Of a DNA stretch of 64,000 nt, positions 24,747 to 33,017 are shown one piece after another. The translations under genes were made by a program, and so were the position numbers. Source of the stretch: Paenimyroides baculatum (GTDB lineage Bacteria > Bacteroidota > Bacteroidia > Flavobacteriales > Flavobacteriaceae); the NCBI RefSeq assembly GCF_008629655.1, contig NZ_VWSG01000001.1, positions 248,001 through 312,000 on the forward strand, read 5' to 3'. How positions within the stretch are numbered: position 1 is the stretch's first letter; every line of letters starts with the position of its first letter. The notes under the pieces were generated by a model, which did not search any database, was not told where the DNA came from, and worked only from the letters and a program-made list of their open reading frames with translations.

Positions 24747-26209
24747 TAAATCTTTTTGCGCATTCTTGCCACCGGAATATCTAACTGTTCGCGGTATTTT
24801 GCAACCGTTCTGCGGGCAATAGGGTAGCCTTTTTCCTTAAGCATTTCTGCCAGTTTATCATCTGGTAAAGGTTTTTGCTTGTCTTCGTCGGCGATAATCC
24901 TTTGCAGAATATTTTTAATTTCAATTGTCGAAACCTCTTCTCCTTGATCGTTGGTCATTGATTCAGAGAAAAATTCCTTAATCAGTTTGGTTCCGTAAGG
25001 TGTATCAACATATTTGCTGTTGGCAACACGTGAAATGGTCGAAATATCCAAACCAACCATATCGGCAATATCCTTTAAAATCATCGGACGGATTTTTGTT
25101 TCTTCACCTTCCAGAAAATATTCTTGTTGATATTCGATAATAGCGCTCATGGTAACAAAAAGTGTTTCCTGACGTTGTTTAATGGCATCGATAAACCATT
25201 TGGCACCGTCTAATTTTTGCTTTATGAACTGTACCGCATCTTTTTGAGCCGACGATTTTTGGTTTGCTTCTTTATAGGTTTGCAACATTTCCTGATAATC
25301 TTTAGAAACGTGCAGTTCCGGAGCGTTACGACTGTTTAAATGTAGTTCAATTTCTCCGTCATCGACCTTTACAGTAAAATCGGGGATGATGTGTTCTACA
25401 GCACGAGAATTTCCTGCAAAACTTCCGCCCGGTTTCGGGTTCAGTTTTTCAATTTCATCAATAGCCTTGCGAAGTTGTGATTGCGAAACGTTGTATTTCT
25501 GCAATAACTTATCGTAATGTTTCTTGGTAAAAGCCTCGAACTGATTATCAATAACGTCTTTTGCAAGATCTATCGATTCGTTTGGAGTTTTATTGTTCAG
25601 TTGCAATAACAAGCATTCCTGCAAATCGCGAGCACCCACACCGCTTGGTTCCAATTCGTGGATAATGTTTTCCAAAATACTTTTAACCTGCTCTTCGCTG
25701 GCGTAAATTCCCTGCGTAAATGCCATATCATCTACAATATCCTGAATATCACGACGAATGTAACCCATATCGTCCATACTGCCAATTAAAAACTCGGCAA
25801 TAGTACGTTCTTCATCGGTTAAAATAAAAGTGTTCAGCTGTTCAATTAAGTTCTGATGGAAACTTACCTGCGCTTCAATCGGCATAAAGGTTTCGTCATC
25901 ATCATCGCTGTAATTGTTGCTTTTAAGCTTGTAGTCGGGGGTTTCGTCGTCGCTTAAATAATCATCAATGTTGATGTCGTCTGTGTCGATGTGTTCATTG
26001 TCGTAATCATCAAATTCGTCCGAATTATCCTGAAACTCATCTGCATCGTTCACTTCATCTTTCCCAGATTCCAACGCCGGATTTTCAACCAATTCTTCTT
26101 TTAAACGTTGTTCAAATGCAAGCGTAGGCAATTGAATCAATTTCATTAATTGAATTTGCTGAGGCGATAATTTCTGCGATAATTTAAACTGTAAATTCTG
26201 TTTTAACAT
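24746..26209 (-). CDS. rpoN: RNA polymerase sigma-54 factor
   Basis: This 487-residue protein has the three sigma-54 regions. The Gln/Leu-rich activator-contact region I is at 1-48 (FKLSQKLSPQQIQLMKLIQL). The strongly acidic region II is at about 50-110. Region III contains the helix-turn-helix and the RpoN box ARRTVAKYR at 465-473. It directs transcription from -24/-12 promoters and requires an ATP-dependent activator. Sigma-54 next to asnS is a common Flavobacteriaceae arrangement. A long hairpin separates it from asnS. Confidence 0.95.
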   Translation of the reverse strand: MLKQNLQFKLSQKLSPQQIQLMKLIQLPTLAFEQRLKEELVENPALESGKDEVNDADEFQDNSDEFDDYDNEHIDTDDINIDDYLSDDETPDYKLKSNNYSDDDDETFMPIEAQVSFHQNLIEQLNTFILTDEERTIAEFLIGSMDDMGYIRRDIQDIVDDMAFTQGIYASEEQVKSILENIIHELEPSGVGARDLQECLLLQLNNKTPNESIDLAKDVIDNQFEAFTKKHYDKLLQKYNVSQSQLRKAIDEIEKLNPKPGGSFAGNSRAVEHIIPDFTVKVDDGEIELHLNSRNAPELHVSKDYQEMLQTYKEANQKSSAQKDAVQFIKQKLDGAKWFIDAIKQRQETLFVTMSAIIEYQQEYFLEGEETKIRPMILKDIADMVGLDISTISRVANSKYVDTPYGTKLIKEFFSESMTNDQGEEVSTIEIKNILQRIIADEDKQKPLPDDKLAEMLKEKGYPIARRTVAKYREQLDIPVARMRKKI

Positions 26210-26238
26210 TTTATAATGCTCCTATAACTTTTAGTAAT

Positions 26239-26302
26239 AAAAAAAGTTTGACACAAACTAATTTATTCAAAAATAACAAATAATTAGCGTTGTGTCAAAC
26301 TT
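26239..26302 (-). terminator. Long-stem terminator between asnS and rpoN
   Basis: On the minus strand a 13-pair perfect stem (AAGTTTGACACAA at the asnS side, TTGTGTCAAACTT at the rpoN side) encloses an inner CTAATT/AATTAG stem. It is followed by a run of seven T. The orientation fits termination of asnS, with rpoN beginning 30 bases further on. Confidence 0.7.
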
Positions 26303-26334
26303 AATATGCTATAAAATCTATGAAAGATTCTTTT

Positions 26335-27771
26335 TTAAAATTCTGCGTTTTGTGGTGTTCTTGGGAACGGAATTACGTCGCGAATGTTGGTCATGCCGGT
26401 TACGAACAATACCAAACGTTCAAAACCTAAACCAAATCCAGAGTGAACTGCCGATCCAAATTTACGGGTATCCAAGTACCACCATAATTCTTCTTCGGGA
26501 ATATTTAATGCCTGCATTTTTTCTACCAACACATCGTAGCGTTCTTCACGTTGCGATCCGCCTACGATTTCACCGATTCCAGGGAATAAAATATCCATTG
26601 CACGAACCGTTTTACCATCGTCGTTCAAACGCATGTAGAACGATTTAATATCTGCAGGATAATCAAACAAAATTACCGGACATTTAAAGTGTTTTTCAAC
26701 CAAGAAACGCTCATGCTCACTTTGTAAATCGGCACCCCATTCTTCAATTAAATACTGGAATTTTTTGTTTTTGTTCGGTTTCGATCCTTTTAAAATATCA
26801 ATAGCTTCGGTGTAAGAAACACGTTTGAAATTGTTTTCCATAACAAATTTCAGTTTCTCCATCAATGTCATTTCCGAACGATCTGCCTGTGGTTTCGATT
26901 TTTCTTCGTCTATCAATCGTGCTTCCAACTGTAATAAATCGTCTTCGCATTTTTCAACCGTATATTTAATTACGAATTTGATGAAATCTTCCGCCAAATC
27001 CATATTATCATCTAAATTATTAAAGGCAACTTCAGGCTCGATCATCCAAAACTCGGCTAAATGGCGCGATGTGTTTGAATTTTCAGCACGGAAAGTCGGT
27101 CCGAATGTATAGATCGATCCCAATGCCATTGCATACGCTTCGCCTTCTAACTGACCCGAAACGGTTAAATTGGTATGCTTGCCGAAGAAATCTTCTTTGT
27201 AATTAATGCTTCCGTCTTCGTTTTTCGGAGCAGAACCATCTAAAGGAAGTGATGTAACCTGAAACATTTCACCAGCACCTTCGGCATCAGATCCCGTGAT
27301 AATCGGCGTGTTTACATAGAAAAATCCGTTATCTTGAAAGTATTTGTGCACCGCGTAAGAAAGCGTACTGCGCACACGCATAATAGCACCAAACATATTG
27401 GTACGAATGCGCAAATGAGCATTTTCGCGTAAAAATTCTAACGAGTGTTTTTTAGGCTGTATCGGATATTTTTCGGCATCAGAATCGCCTAAAATCTCCA
27501 ACGTATTTGCCTGAATTTCGTATTTCTGACCTTTACCCTGACTTTCAACCAATGTACCTTTAACGCTAATTGCTGCGCCGGTTGTAATACGTTTAATGGT
27601 TTCTTCAGGAAAAGCGTCTAATTCTAAAACGCATTGTATGTTATGAATGGTAGATCCGTCGTTTAACGCAATGAACTGGTTGTTTCTAAAAGTACGAACC
27701 CAGCCTTTAGCCACTACTTCTTGTAAAAGACTTGAACCTGCTAAAAGATCTTTAATCTTAGTATGTTTCAT
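26335..27771 (-). CDS. asnS: Asparagine-tRNA ligase
   Basis: This 478-residue class IIb aminoacyl-tRNA synthetase has an N-terminal OB-fold anticodon-binding domain ([20 protein letters not shown]). The class II motifs follow: motif 2 ([20 protein letters not shown]), the AsnRS-type WMIEPEVAF segment, and motif 3 ([16 protein letters not shown]). It charges tRNA-Asn with asparagine directly. It ends at the long hairpin before rpoN. Confidence 0.96.
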   Translation of the reverse strand: MKHTKIKDLLAGSSLLQEVVAKGWVRTFRNNQFIALNDGSTIHNIQCVLELDAFPEETIKRITTGAAISVKGTLVESQGKGQKYEIQANTLEILGDSDAEKYPIQPKKHSLEFLRENAHLRIRTNMFGAIMRVRSTLSYAVHKYFQDNGFFYVNTPIITGSDAEGAGEMFQVTSLPLDGSAPKNEDGSINYKEDFFGKHTNLTVSGQLEGEAYAMALGSIYTFGPTFRAENSNTSRHLAEFWMIEPEVAFNNLDDNMDLAEDFIKFVIKYTVEKCEDDLLQLEARLIDEEKSKPQADRSEMTLMEKLKFVMENNFKRVSYTEAIDILKGSKPNKNKKFQYLIEEWGADLQSEHERFLVEKHFKCPVILFDYPADIKSFYMRLNDDGKTVRAMDILFPGIGEIVGGSQREERYDVLVEKMQALNIPEEELWWYLDTRKFGSAVHSGFGLGFERLVLFVTGMTNIRDVIPFPRTPQNAEF

Positions 27772-27876
27772 TATATTTTGCTATAATTTAGATGTCAATA
27801 ATTACAGTGGGTAAAATTACAACTTTTTTTAGTTTTTGGTACGATTAATTTTTAAGCTGTTGGTTGCCGATTTTTA

Positions 27877-27884
27877 TATCTTTG
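27877..27884 (+). promoter_or_regulatory. Bacteroidota -7 promoter element
   Basis: TATCTTTG matches TAnnTTTG, 27 bases before the 121-residue membrane protein. TTG triplets upstream are closer than the usual -33 spacing. Confidence 0.5.
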
Positions 27885-27911
27885 ATATAGTGTATTTATA
27901 ATTGCTAATAA

Positions 27912-28277
27912 ATGAAAATAGCTAGATTTCAAAGAAATGCAATAATAATTTGTGTTTTACCAATTATTGCATTTATAATAGCTAACTATACTCAACAGTA
28001 TAGGGTTTCTAATAGAAATATTTATTTAACCATGATTGCAGCAATTTACATGTTATGGGCTGTGTCTCTTTTGTGGGGGCTTATTAATTCAATATTCATA
28101 TTAAATGACAAAAATCATAAACTTAAAAAAAGAATTTTTTGGTCTATAATAAGTATGTTGCCTTTAATTTATTTGGGAATAATGTTGTGTACTTCTTTTA
28201 TTATAGATGAATTTAATAATGATGATATAATTCTTGAATCTGGCGAAAGAATTGATGGTTATTATCGTAATTCCTGA
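27912..28277 (+). CDS. Small hypothetical membrane protein
   Basis: I do not recognise this 121-residue protein. It has three hydrophobic segments (about 12-26, 40-65 and 78-98), a basic N-terminus (MKIARFQRNAIIICVLPII) and an acidic/Ser/Arg tail. It stands alone between asnS and the insertion sequence, and no domain motif is visible. It could be an accessory gene brought in near the IS, but its codon use is not obviously different. Confidence 0.55.
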   Translation: MKIARFQRNAIIICVLPIIAFIIANYTQQYRVSNRNIYLTMIAAIYMLWAVSLLWGLINSIFILNDKNHKLKKRIFWSIISMLPLIYLGIMLCTSFIIDEFNNDDIILESGERIDGYYRNS

Positions 28278-28336
28278 CCTGATTTTTAAAATCTGTGTAT
28301 CTCCTATGTTTGCAAAGTTATAAATTTGAATAAAAT

Positions 28337-28475
28337 AAGATAAAAAAGGATGAGAGTTGACAGTGCATTAAATAACATAGTAATGTATATTCAGCCACAG
28401 ATATAACCTCATTCTTGTTTTATCTTTTAGAGTCTGAACAGAATGTAAGGAATAATCAACCATAAGATTATATCC
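28337..28475 (+). ncRNA. Candidate bridge/seek RNA region of the IS110 left end
   Basis: A near-perfect 18-pair stem joins 28337-28354 (AAGATAAAAAAGGATGAG) to 28408-28426 (CTCATTCTTGTTTTATCTT), with one bulged G and one G-U pair. It encloses a 53-base loop with an inner ACAT/ATGT hairpin. A second stem follows: GGAATAATC (28449-28457) with GATTATATCC (28466-28475), one bulged A. Structured RNA at this position, before the transposase, is the known layout of IS110 bridge RNAs. The guide loops cannot be assigned without the insertion target. Confidence 0.5.
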
Positions 28476-28554
28476 AGAATATCCAACCAGGAGACAAGAC
28501 GAAGGGAGATTTTTTATCTTATAATTTTAGTTTTATTCACAAAAAAAGTTGGAA

Positions 28555-29606
28555 ATGAAAGTTTTAAAGCAAGTATTAGGAGTCGATGTTTCCCAAAAAG
28601 AATTAGAAGTGAGTTTAGGCAGGCTAAACGAAGATTTAAGCATTGAGTTGTATTCTCATCGGTTTTCAAGAACAAAGAAACAGGATTCGAGGCCTTGTAT
28701 AAATGGCTTGAGAAGAATACTATTGTTGAATTCCCCGTCCGTATCGTGATGGAAGCCACCGGAGTTTATCATCAGAAGTTCGCTTGTTTTATAATAGAAA
28801 AAGGCTGTAATATAAGTATTGTTCTTCCCAACAAAATCAGTAATTATATGCGAACTTTGGACACGAAGACCGTAACGGATAAGACTTGTAGTGAAGCTAT
28901 TACAAGGTTTGGTTTGGAAAGAAAGTTGGAAGATTGGAACAAACCTGATGATACTTATCGAAGCTTACAACAATTAACCCGTGAACGAGACCAGATAGTA
29001 AATGAAAGAACTGTTTGTAAAAATCGTTTACACGCAGAAGAAAGCGAGGCTTTTCCCAATGAAGGAAGTATTAGAAGGATCAATGAACTGATAAAATTCC
29101 TCAACAAACAAGAACAAGAAATTAAGCAAGAAATAGCCATAATACTAAATGAAAACCCAGCCATAAAAGAACAAGTAAAACGAATCTCTACCATTCCGGG
29201 AATGGGAGAACTAACAGCAACGATTATTTTAGCCGAAACCAATGGTTTTGAACTTATACGAAGTAAGAAACAATTGACCAGCTACGCAGGAATGGATATA
29301 AAAGAAAAGCAATCGGGAACATCGGTAAAAGGGAAACCCAGACTATCCAAAAAAGGAAATCGACACATACGGAAGGCAATGCATTTACCATCGTTATCAG
29401 CCGTGAAATACAATCCGATACACAAGGATTTATATGCGAGATTAGTGGCAAAACACGGAATCAAAATGAAAGGCTTAGTAGCAGTACAAAGGAAATTATT
29501 GGAATTATCTTTTATCCTTTGGAAAAACAAAATCAACTATAACCCTGAATATGAAAAAGAAAAGAGAGCTGTACAAAATGACAAGCCCTCTTTGAAACTA
29601 GCATAA
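28555..29606 (+). pseudogene. IS110-family transposase, frameshifted
   Basis: Two overlapping frames together make one IS110 transposase of about 350 residues. The first frame (from ATG 28555) holds the RuvC-like start VLGVDVSQKELEVSLG with the first catalytic Asp. At the T-run 28663-28666 the homologous reading moves by one base to the frame reading FKNKETGFEALYKWLEKN. That frame continues through VMEATGVYHQKF, the C-terminal Tnp_20 domain (ISTIPGMGELTATIILAETN) and the catalytic Ser region GTSVKGKPRLSKKGNRH. A lost T in the run is the simplest cause. Programmed frameshifting or an assembly error remain possible. Confidence 0.8.
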
Positions 29607-29720
29607 AGCTGTTTTGAATCTCAAATATATAAAAAATACATATTTTATTTGGTGGTTAATACAGAATCTGTGGTAAAGATTAATTTTACAATAATTCTAA
29701 ACAATAAAAACAAAATAAAA

Positions 29721-30215
29721 ATGAGCATTAAAAAAGCATTACTAATTGAATTAGAGCGCGAAAAAGGAAATACAAAACGCATTATTAGTCGTTTGAACAA
29801 CGAGAGTTTTGGTTACAAACCACACGAAAAGTCAATGACTTTAGGTGAATTGGTAAACCATATTGTTGAACTGCACAACTGGGTTGATTTTGTTTTAAGC
29901 AAAGAAACCTTTGATTTCCATGTTGATTATACGTCTACAAAATTAACTTCGGTTGATGATTTGTTGAGTAAATTGGAAAGTGATTTTGAAAAAAACAAAG
30001 CAATCATTGAACAAATGGACGAAGCCGTTGTTTTTGAAGATTGGGCTTTAAAAGCGGGCGATCATGTAATTGCTTCCATGCCAAAAACCGGTGCGTTGCG
30101 TTTTATTGTAACTAACCATTTAATTCACCACCGCGGGCAGTTAACGGTTTATATGCGTTTGCTGGATATTCCTGTTCCAGGAATTTACGGTCCGTCTGCA
30201 GATGATAAAGCGTAA
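29721..30215 (+). CDS. DinB family protein
   Basis: From the ATG at 29721 the protein has 164 residues. It forms the four-helix DinB/YfiT fold, with the metal-binding His residues in LVNHIVELHNW and FIVTNHLIHHRGQLTVYMRL, the latter being the characteristic DinB C-terminal motif. DinB-like proteins bind a divalent metal, and several act as thiol-dependent transferases. The substrate here is unknown. An upstream start at 29649 would add 24 unlikely residues. Confidence 0.85.
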   Translation: MSIKKALLIELEREKGNTKRIISRLNNESFGYKPHEKSMTLGELVNHIVELHNWVDFVLSKETFDFHVDYTSTKLTSVDDLLSKLESDFEKNKAIIEQMDEAVVFEDWALKAGDHVIASMPKTGALRFIVTNHLIHHRGQLTVYMRLLDIPVPGIYGPSADDKA

Positions 30216-30248
30216 AAAAATTGCTACTTGAAAAATTATATAACAGGT

Positions 30249-30315
30249 TATCATTTCGAACTTGATTCGAAGTCTCAAATTAATGATGGGAAGCTGAATC
30301 AAGTTCAGCTTGACA
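30249..30315. repeat. Dispersed hairpin repeat, two arms with CTTGA loops
   Basis: Arm 1 is TATCA, stem TTCGAA-CTTGA-TTCGAA, then GTCTCAA. Arm 2 is the same AAGCTGAA-CTTGA-TTCAGCTT arm (inverted) as at 19841, ending TGACA. It lies in the gap between the convergent DinB and alpha/beta hydrolase genes. Confidence 0.75.
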
Positions 30316-30346
30316 AGTAGTAACTTTCAGATAGTTTTAATTAAAT

Positions 30347-30883
30347 TTATTCGTTTACAGAATCAATCAAACGTAACAATTCGGCGGTATCTAAATTACT
30401 CAAGGTGTGATTCCATTCGCCTACAATGATTTCGTTTAATTTATGCAAACGCTCGTAGGTATAATTGTAATCTAAAACTTCGTCGTTTTTTCCTAAAAGA
30501 ATCAATCCGTTTGATAAATCTGCTGACGGATTTTTTAATTGATTTGCCAGCAACATCGGAAAAAGATAATTGTCTATTTTTCGTTGTTCCACATTCAGCA
30601 AAGGATTTATCAAAACAAACGATATTTCTGTATCTGCAAATTGCTCTAAAAGCTGGTACGTGAAATTTCCACCGGTCGATGATCCGATCAAACAAACCGG
30701 TTCTTTCCAATCAATTTCGTTTTCAAGTTGCAAAGTCAGTTGTTCTAAAATATCCGGCTGATGTTCGTTCCATTCCAACGCAATTGCTTTTGCATTTTTT
30801 GCCGTTGCGTGTGCCAGAATTTTTTTAAACTTGGTGCTGTTTGCGCCTGTGGTGCCAAAACCGTGAATGTAAACGTACTGCAT
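30347..30883 (-). CDS. Small alpha/beta hydrolase, YqiA-like
   Basis: This 178-residue protein has a minimal alpha/beta-hydrolase core. An oxyanion-loop HGFG lies near the start (YVYIHGFGTTGANS), the nucleophile elbow is GSSTG with Ser69, an acid candidate lies in LLGKNDEVLDY, and the catalytic His is in GEWNHTLSNLD. The closest family resemblance is the YqiA/UPF0227 esterases. It has no signal peptide, so it acts in the cytoplasm. Its start codon overlaps the stop of the metallo-beta-lactamase (TAATG), so the two are translationally coupled. Confidence 0.75.
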   Translation of the reverse strand: MQYVYIHGFGTTGANSTKFKKILAHATAKNAKAIALEWNEHQPDILEQLTLQLENEIDWKEPVCLIGSSTGGNFTYQLLEQFADTEISFVLINPLLNVEQRKIDNYLFPMLLANQLKNPSADLSNGLILLGKNDEVLDYNYTYERLHKLNEIIVGEWNHTLSNLDTAELLRLIDSVNE

Positions 30884-31635
30884 TATTTTTGTGTGAATAA
30901 TTTTATGGTGTAATCAATTAAAGCGGTGTTTCCTGTTGAACCGTGTCCGGGAATTACTATTTTGGCATCGGTAATCGTGCTTTTTAATTTAGTTGCTGTT
31001 TCTGCCCATGCTGCTTCATTTGCATCAGCTAAATTTCCTTTTCCAGCGTTTAATTCCTTAATCAAACATCCGCCAAACAACACTTTTTCGTTAGGATAAT
31101 ACGCTACAATATTGTCTTTGGTATGACCTTCTCCAAAAAAATAAAGTTCTGTAAATTGGTTTCCGACTGCTATTTTTTCTTGATTGGTAAACGATTTTAA
31201 AGGAACAGGAAGTTTCTTTTCTTTTGCAATTTCGATTGTTTTGCTGTTTGCTATCGATGGAATATGGTGTTTATGAAACGCATTCAATCCACCCAAACAG
31301 TCATCATGAAAATGAGTAGGAACTACCGCATTTATTTTGCTTTTTAAGCTGTTTTGAATCCATTGGATCAATTCTTCTGAAATTTCATCGTTAACCGGCG
31401 TATCAAAAACAACCGTCTCGTTATTGTTGTGTACAATCATTCCGTTGCAGGGAACATTACCAAAACTTTCGGTTTGTAAAAACGATGTATGCTGATACAC
31501 GTTCGGCGAAACCTGTGTAATTATCAATGTTTCGGACTGATAAAAGGTTTTGTTTTCTGATTTTTTCTTTTGTGCAGAACAGCTTAAGGTTACTATAAAA
31601 ATAACAGAAAGCAGAAATAATTGAATGATTTTCAT
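30883..31635 (-). CDS. Subclass B1 metallo-beta-lactamase
   Basis: This 250-residue exported zinc hydrolase has all B1 ligands: H108, H110 and D112 (THFHDDCLGG), H171 (GEGHTKDN), C190 (FGGCLIKEL) and H231 (IPGHGSTG). The Cys ligand and the HxHxD motif distinguish B1 from B2 and B3. The region around GNLADANEAAW is closest in feel to the CcrA/CfiA lineage. The signal peptide ends in TLSCSAQ, so Cys19 may be lipidated. B1 enzymes hydrolyse most beta-lactams including carbapenems. Activity here is inferred, not shown. It is coupled to the downstream hydrolase gene. Confidence 0.88.
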   Translation of the reverse strand: MKIIQLFLLSVIFIVTLSCSAQKKKSENKTFYQSETLIITQVSPNVYQHTSFLQTESFGNVPCNGMIVHNNNETVVFDTPVNDEISEELIQWIQNSLKSKINAVVPTHFHDDCLGGLNAFHKHHIPSIANSKTIEIAKEKKLPVPLKSFTNQEKIAVGNQFTELYFFGEGHTKDNIVAYYPNEKVLFGGCLIKELNAGKGNLADANEAAWAETATKLKSTITDAKIVIPGHGSTGNTALIDYTIKLFTQK

Positions 31636-31705
31636 GGAATGCAGATTTCATTCAAAAGTACAAAAACAAAAAATCCGTTTCAATTTAAAAACGGATTTTA
31701 ACTGC

Positions 31706-32107
31706 TTATATTTTCGTGATTTTATTGTTTACACCGGCAACTGCACTAATAACTTTGCCATCGGCAGCCGATGTTTTCTTATAGTTGACTTTGTTTCCGG
31801 TTCCTTCAACACTGATAGATTTTACATCGTCAACCGTAACAACATTGTCTACACCTTCAATTTTAATGGCGTTACACGAACCTTTAATGGTGATTTTGTT
31901 GTTGGTGCCTTCAATTCTGATCGTTTCATCGCCGGTAGCTTCAATTGTTTTAGAAATTCCGACACCTTCAATAACGATTTCTTTCTGCTTATCGTCTGAT
32001 TTTTGTTCACTTGCAGTATTAGGAATCAGTTTTGCCGCAGTGGCAGCGGTTACAATTCCTAAACATAAAACGGTGAGTGCTATAATTCTCTTTTTCATAA
32101 TTTTCAT
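31706..32107 (-). CDS. DUF3060 family exported protein
   Basis: This 133-residue protein has a signal peptide (ALTVLCLGIVTAATA); a second ATG three codons in, giving MKKRII, is an equally good start. The body is a short repeated beta pattern with the unit I-I-G--N-I-I (GTNNKITIKGS, GVDNVVTVDDV, GTGNKVNYKK, GVNNKITKI), which is the DUF3060 fold, a small right-handed beta-helix. It is probably periplasmic or surface-located, with unknown function. It lies 70 bases upstream of the lactamase on the same strand. Confidence 0.78.
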   Translation of the reverse strand: MKIMKKRIIALTVLCLGIVTAATAAKLIPNTASEQKSDDKQKEIVIEGVGISKTIEATGDETIRIEGTNNKITIKGSCNAIKIEGVDNVVTVDDVKSISVEGTGNKVNYKKTSAADGKVISAVAGVNNKITKI

Positions 32108-32183
32108 TTTTAATAAATATACAATTTTAATACCAATTTCTTCAATTGCCTATTTAAAATTTAACTCTGCTATGATTTACATT

Positions 32184-32285
32184 TGTCAAGCTGAACTTGT
32201 TTAACTTCGTTCTGTTCGCAAGCTCGGGTCAGCTTCTCATTATTTTACATTTAAGTATGCGATCCTGAATCAAGTTCAGGATGAC
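32184..32285. repeat. Composite dispersed repeat with nested unit
   Basis: Arm 1 begins TGTCAAGCTGAACTTGTT. It is interrupted by about 25 bases containing TTCGCAAGCTCG before it resumes TCAGCTTCTCAT. Arm 2, inverted, is the stem ATCCTGAA-CTTGA-TTCAGGAT bordered by GTC. The nested TTCGCAAGCTCG unit recurs at 49545-49556. Confidence 0.65.
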
Positions 32286-32303
32286 TGCGACGAAGACTGG
32301 GAA

Positions 32304-32870
32304 TTAATAATACAGATGAAATCCTAAATTGGTGCAAAGAGCGTAATGTTTTTGAAACAACGCTTCAACAACATCGGTAACGTCATCAAAATCGGGGTAC
32401 AGACTAAAAAAATGATAATCTAACAACATGCTGCTCGTAAAGCTTTGATCCTGATAGCCCGAAATAGCTTTTGCGCCCGTGACATCTAAAAAATATTGAG
32501 CAGTTTCACTATCCAAATTCAGTGTTTTAGAATTTGCGAAATGCAGTATTTTACCTTTTAATTTTCCTTCAAAAAGTTCTGCGATTTCTTCTAAAGTGTA
32601 TAAATAATCGTTTACAATAATCTCGTTTTCACTTCCGCCACAGATAAAATAAAGCAGATCGTAATCTTTAAAATTTCGATCCTCATACAGTAGCGTGTTT
32701 AAACTGTTTTCAAAATCTTCAATAGAATCAACGGCTTTGTACACATTCACCATGCTGTGCTGTTTAACCAGTTGTTCCAAAAGCGGAAATATTTTGCTTT
32801 CTGCAGATTCATCGACCGTTTTAACGCATTCCAAGCAAAATAATTTCAGTTGATCGTTAGATAAATACAT
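32304..32870 (-). CDS. Conserved hypothetical protein (possibly DUF6642-like)
   Basis: This 188-residue protein has no signal peptide. It reads like an alpha/beta protein with a caspase/CHAT-like feel: LKLFCLECVKTVDESAES at the start, DYDLLYFICGGSENEI in the middle and TGAKAISGYQDQSFTSSMLL later. There is no canonical His-Cys dyad, so no catalytic function is claimed. It is monocistronic and flanked by a repeat on the 3' side. The DUF6642 association is from memory and uncertain. Confidence 0.6.
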   Translation of the reverse strand: MYLSNDQLKLFCLECVKTVDESAESKIFPLLEQLVKQHSMVNVYKAVDSIEDFENSLNTLLYEDRNFKDYDLLYFICGGSENEIIVNDYLYTLEEIAELFEGKLKGKILHFANSKTLNLDSETAQYFLDVTGAKAISGYQDQSFTSSMLLDYHFFSLYPDFDDVTDVVEALFQKHYALCTNLGFHLYY

Positions 32871-32990
32871 CGGTTATTTTTTATCAAAGATATTATTTCG
32901 TTTACTTTTAAAAAAGCGATCGTTTTTGCCAATCATTAAATTTTTGTAATATTTAATATACTATTTAAATTTCTTTAACGTTTTAACAAT

Positions 32991-32998
32991 TAGGTTTG
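32991..32998 (+). promoter_or_regulatory. Bacteroidota -7 promoter element
   Basis: TAGGTTTG matches TAnnTTTG, 19 bases before the 292-residue exported protein. Confidence 0.5.
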
Positions 32999-33017
32999 CA
33001 ATAACCAAATTGTATTT

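Larger units (their letters stand above)
28300..29640 (+). mobile_element. IS110-family insertion sequence (boundaries approximate)
   Basis: The element consists of about 250 bases of non-coding, highly structured left end followed by a DEDD transposase with a frameshift. IS110 elements lack terminal inverted repeats, so the exact ends cannot be read from one copy. I place them loosely between the upstream hypothetical gene and the DinB gene. Confidence 0.7.

Noticed and set aside
26292-26648. 118-residue ORF on the plus strand over the asnS 3' end
   Set aside because: It is antisense to conserved asnS motif 3 and begins in the asnS terminator hairpin, so it is a shadow.
28278-28336. Terminal inverted repeat for the IS110 element
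   Set aside because: No convincing inverted match was found on the right side after 29606, in line with IS110 elements lacking such repeats.
31625-32204. Plus-strand ORFs of 124 and 139 residues opposite the DUF3060 gene
   Set aside because: Both are shadows of the regular DUF3060 repeats and have no independent support.
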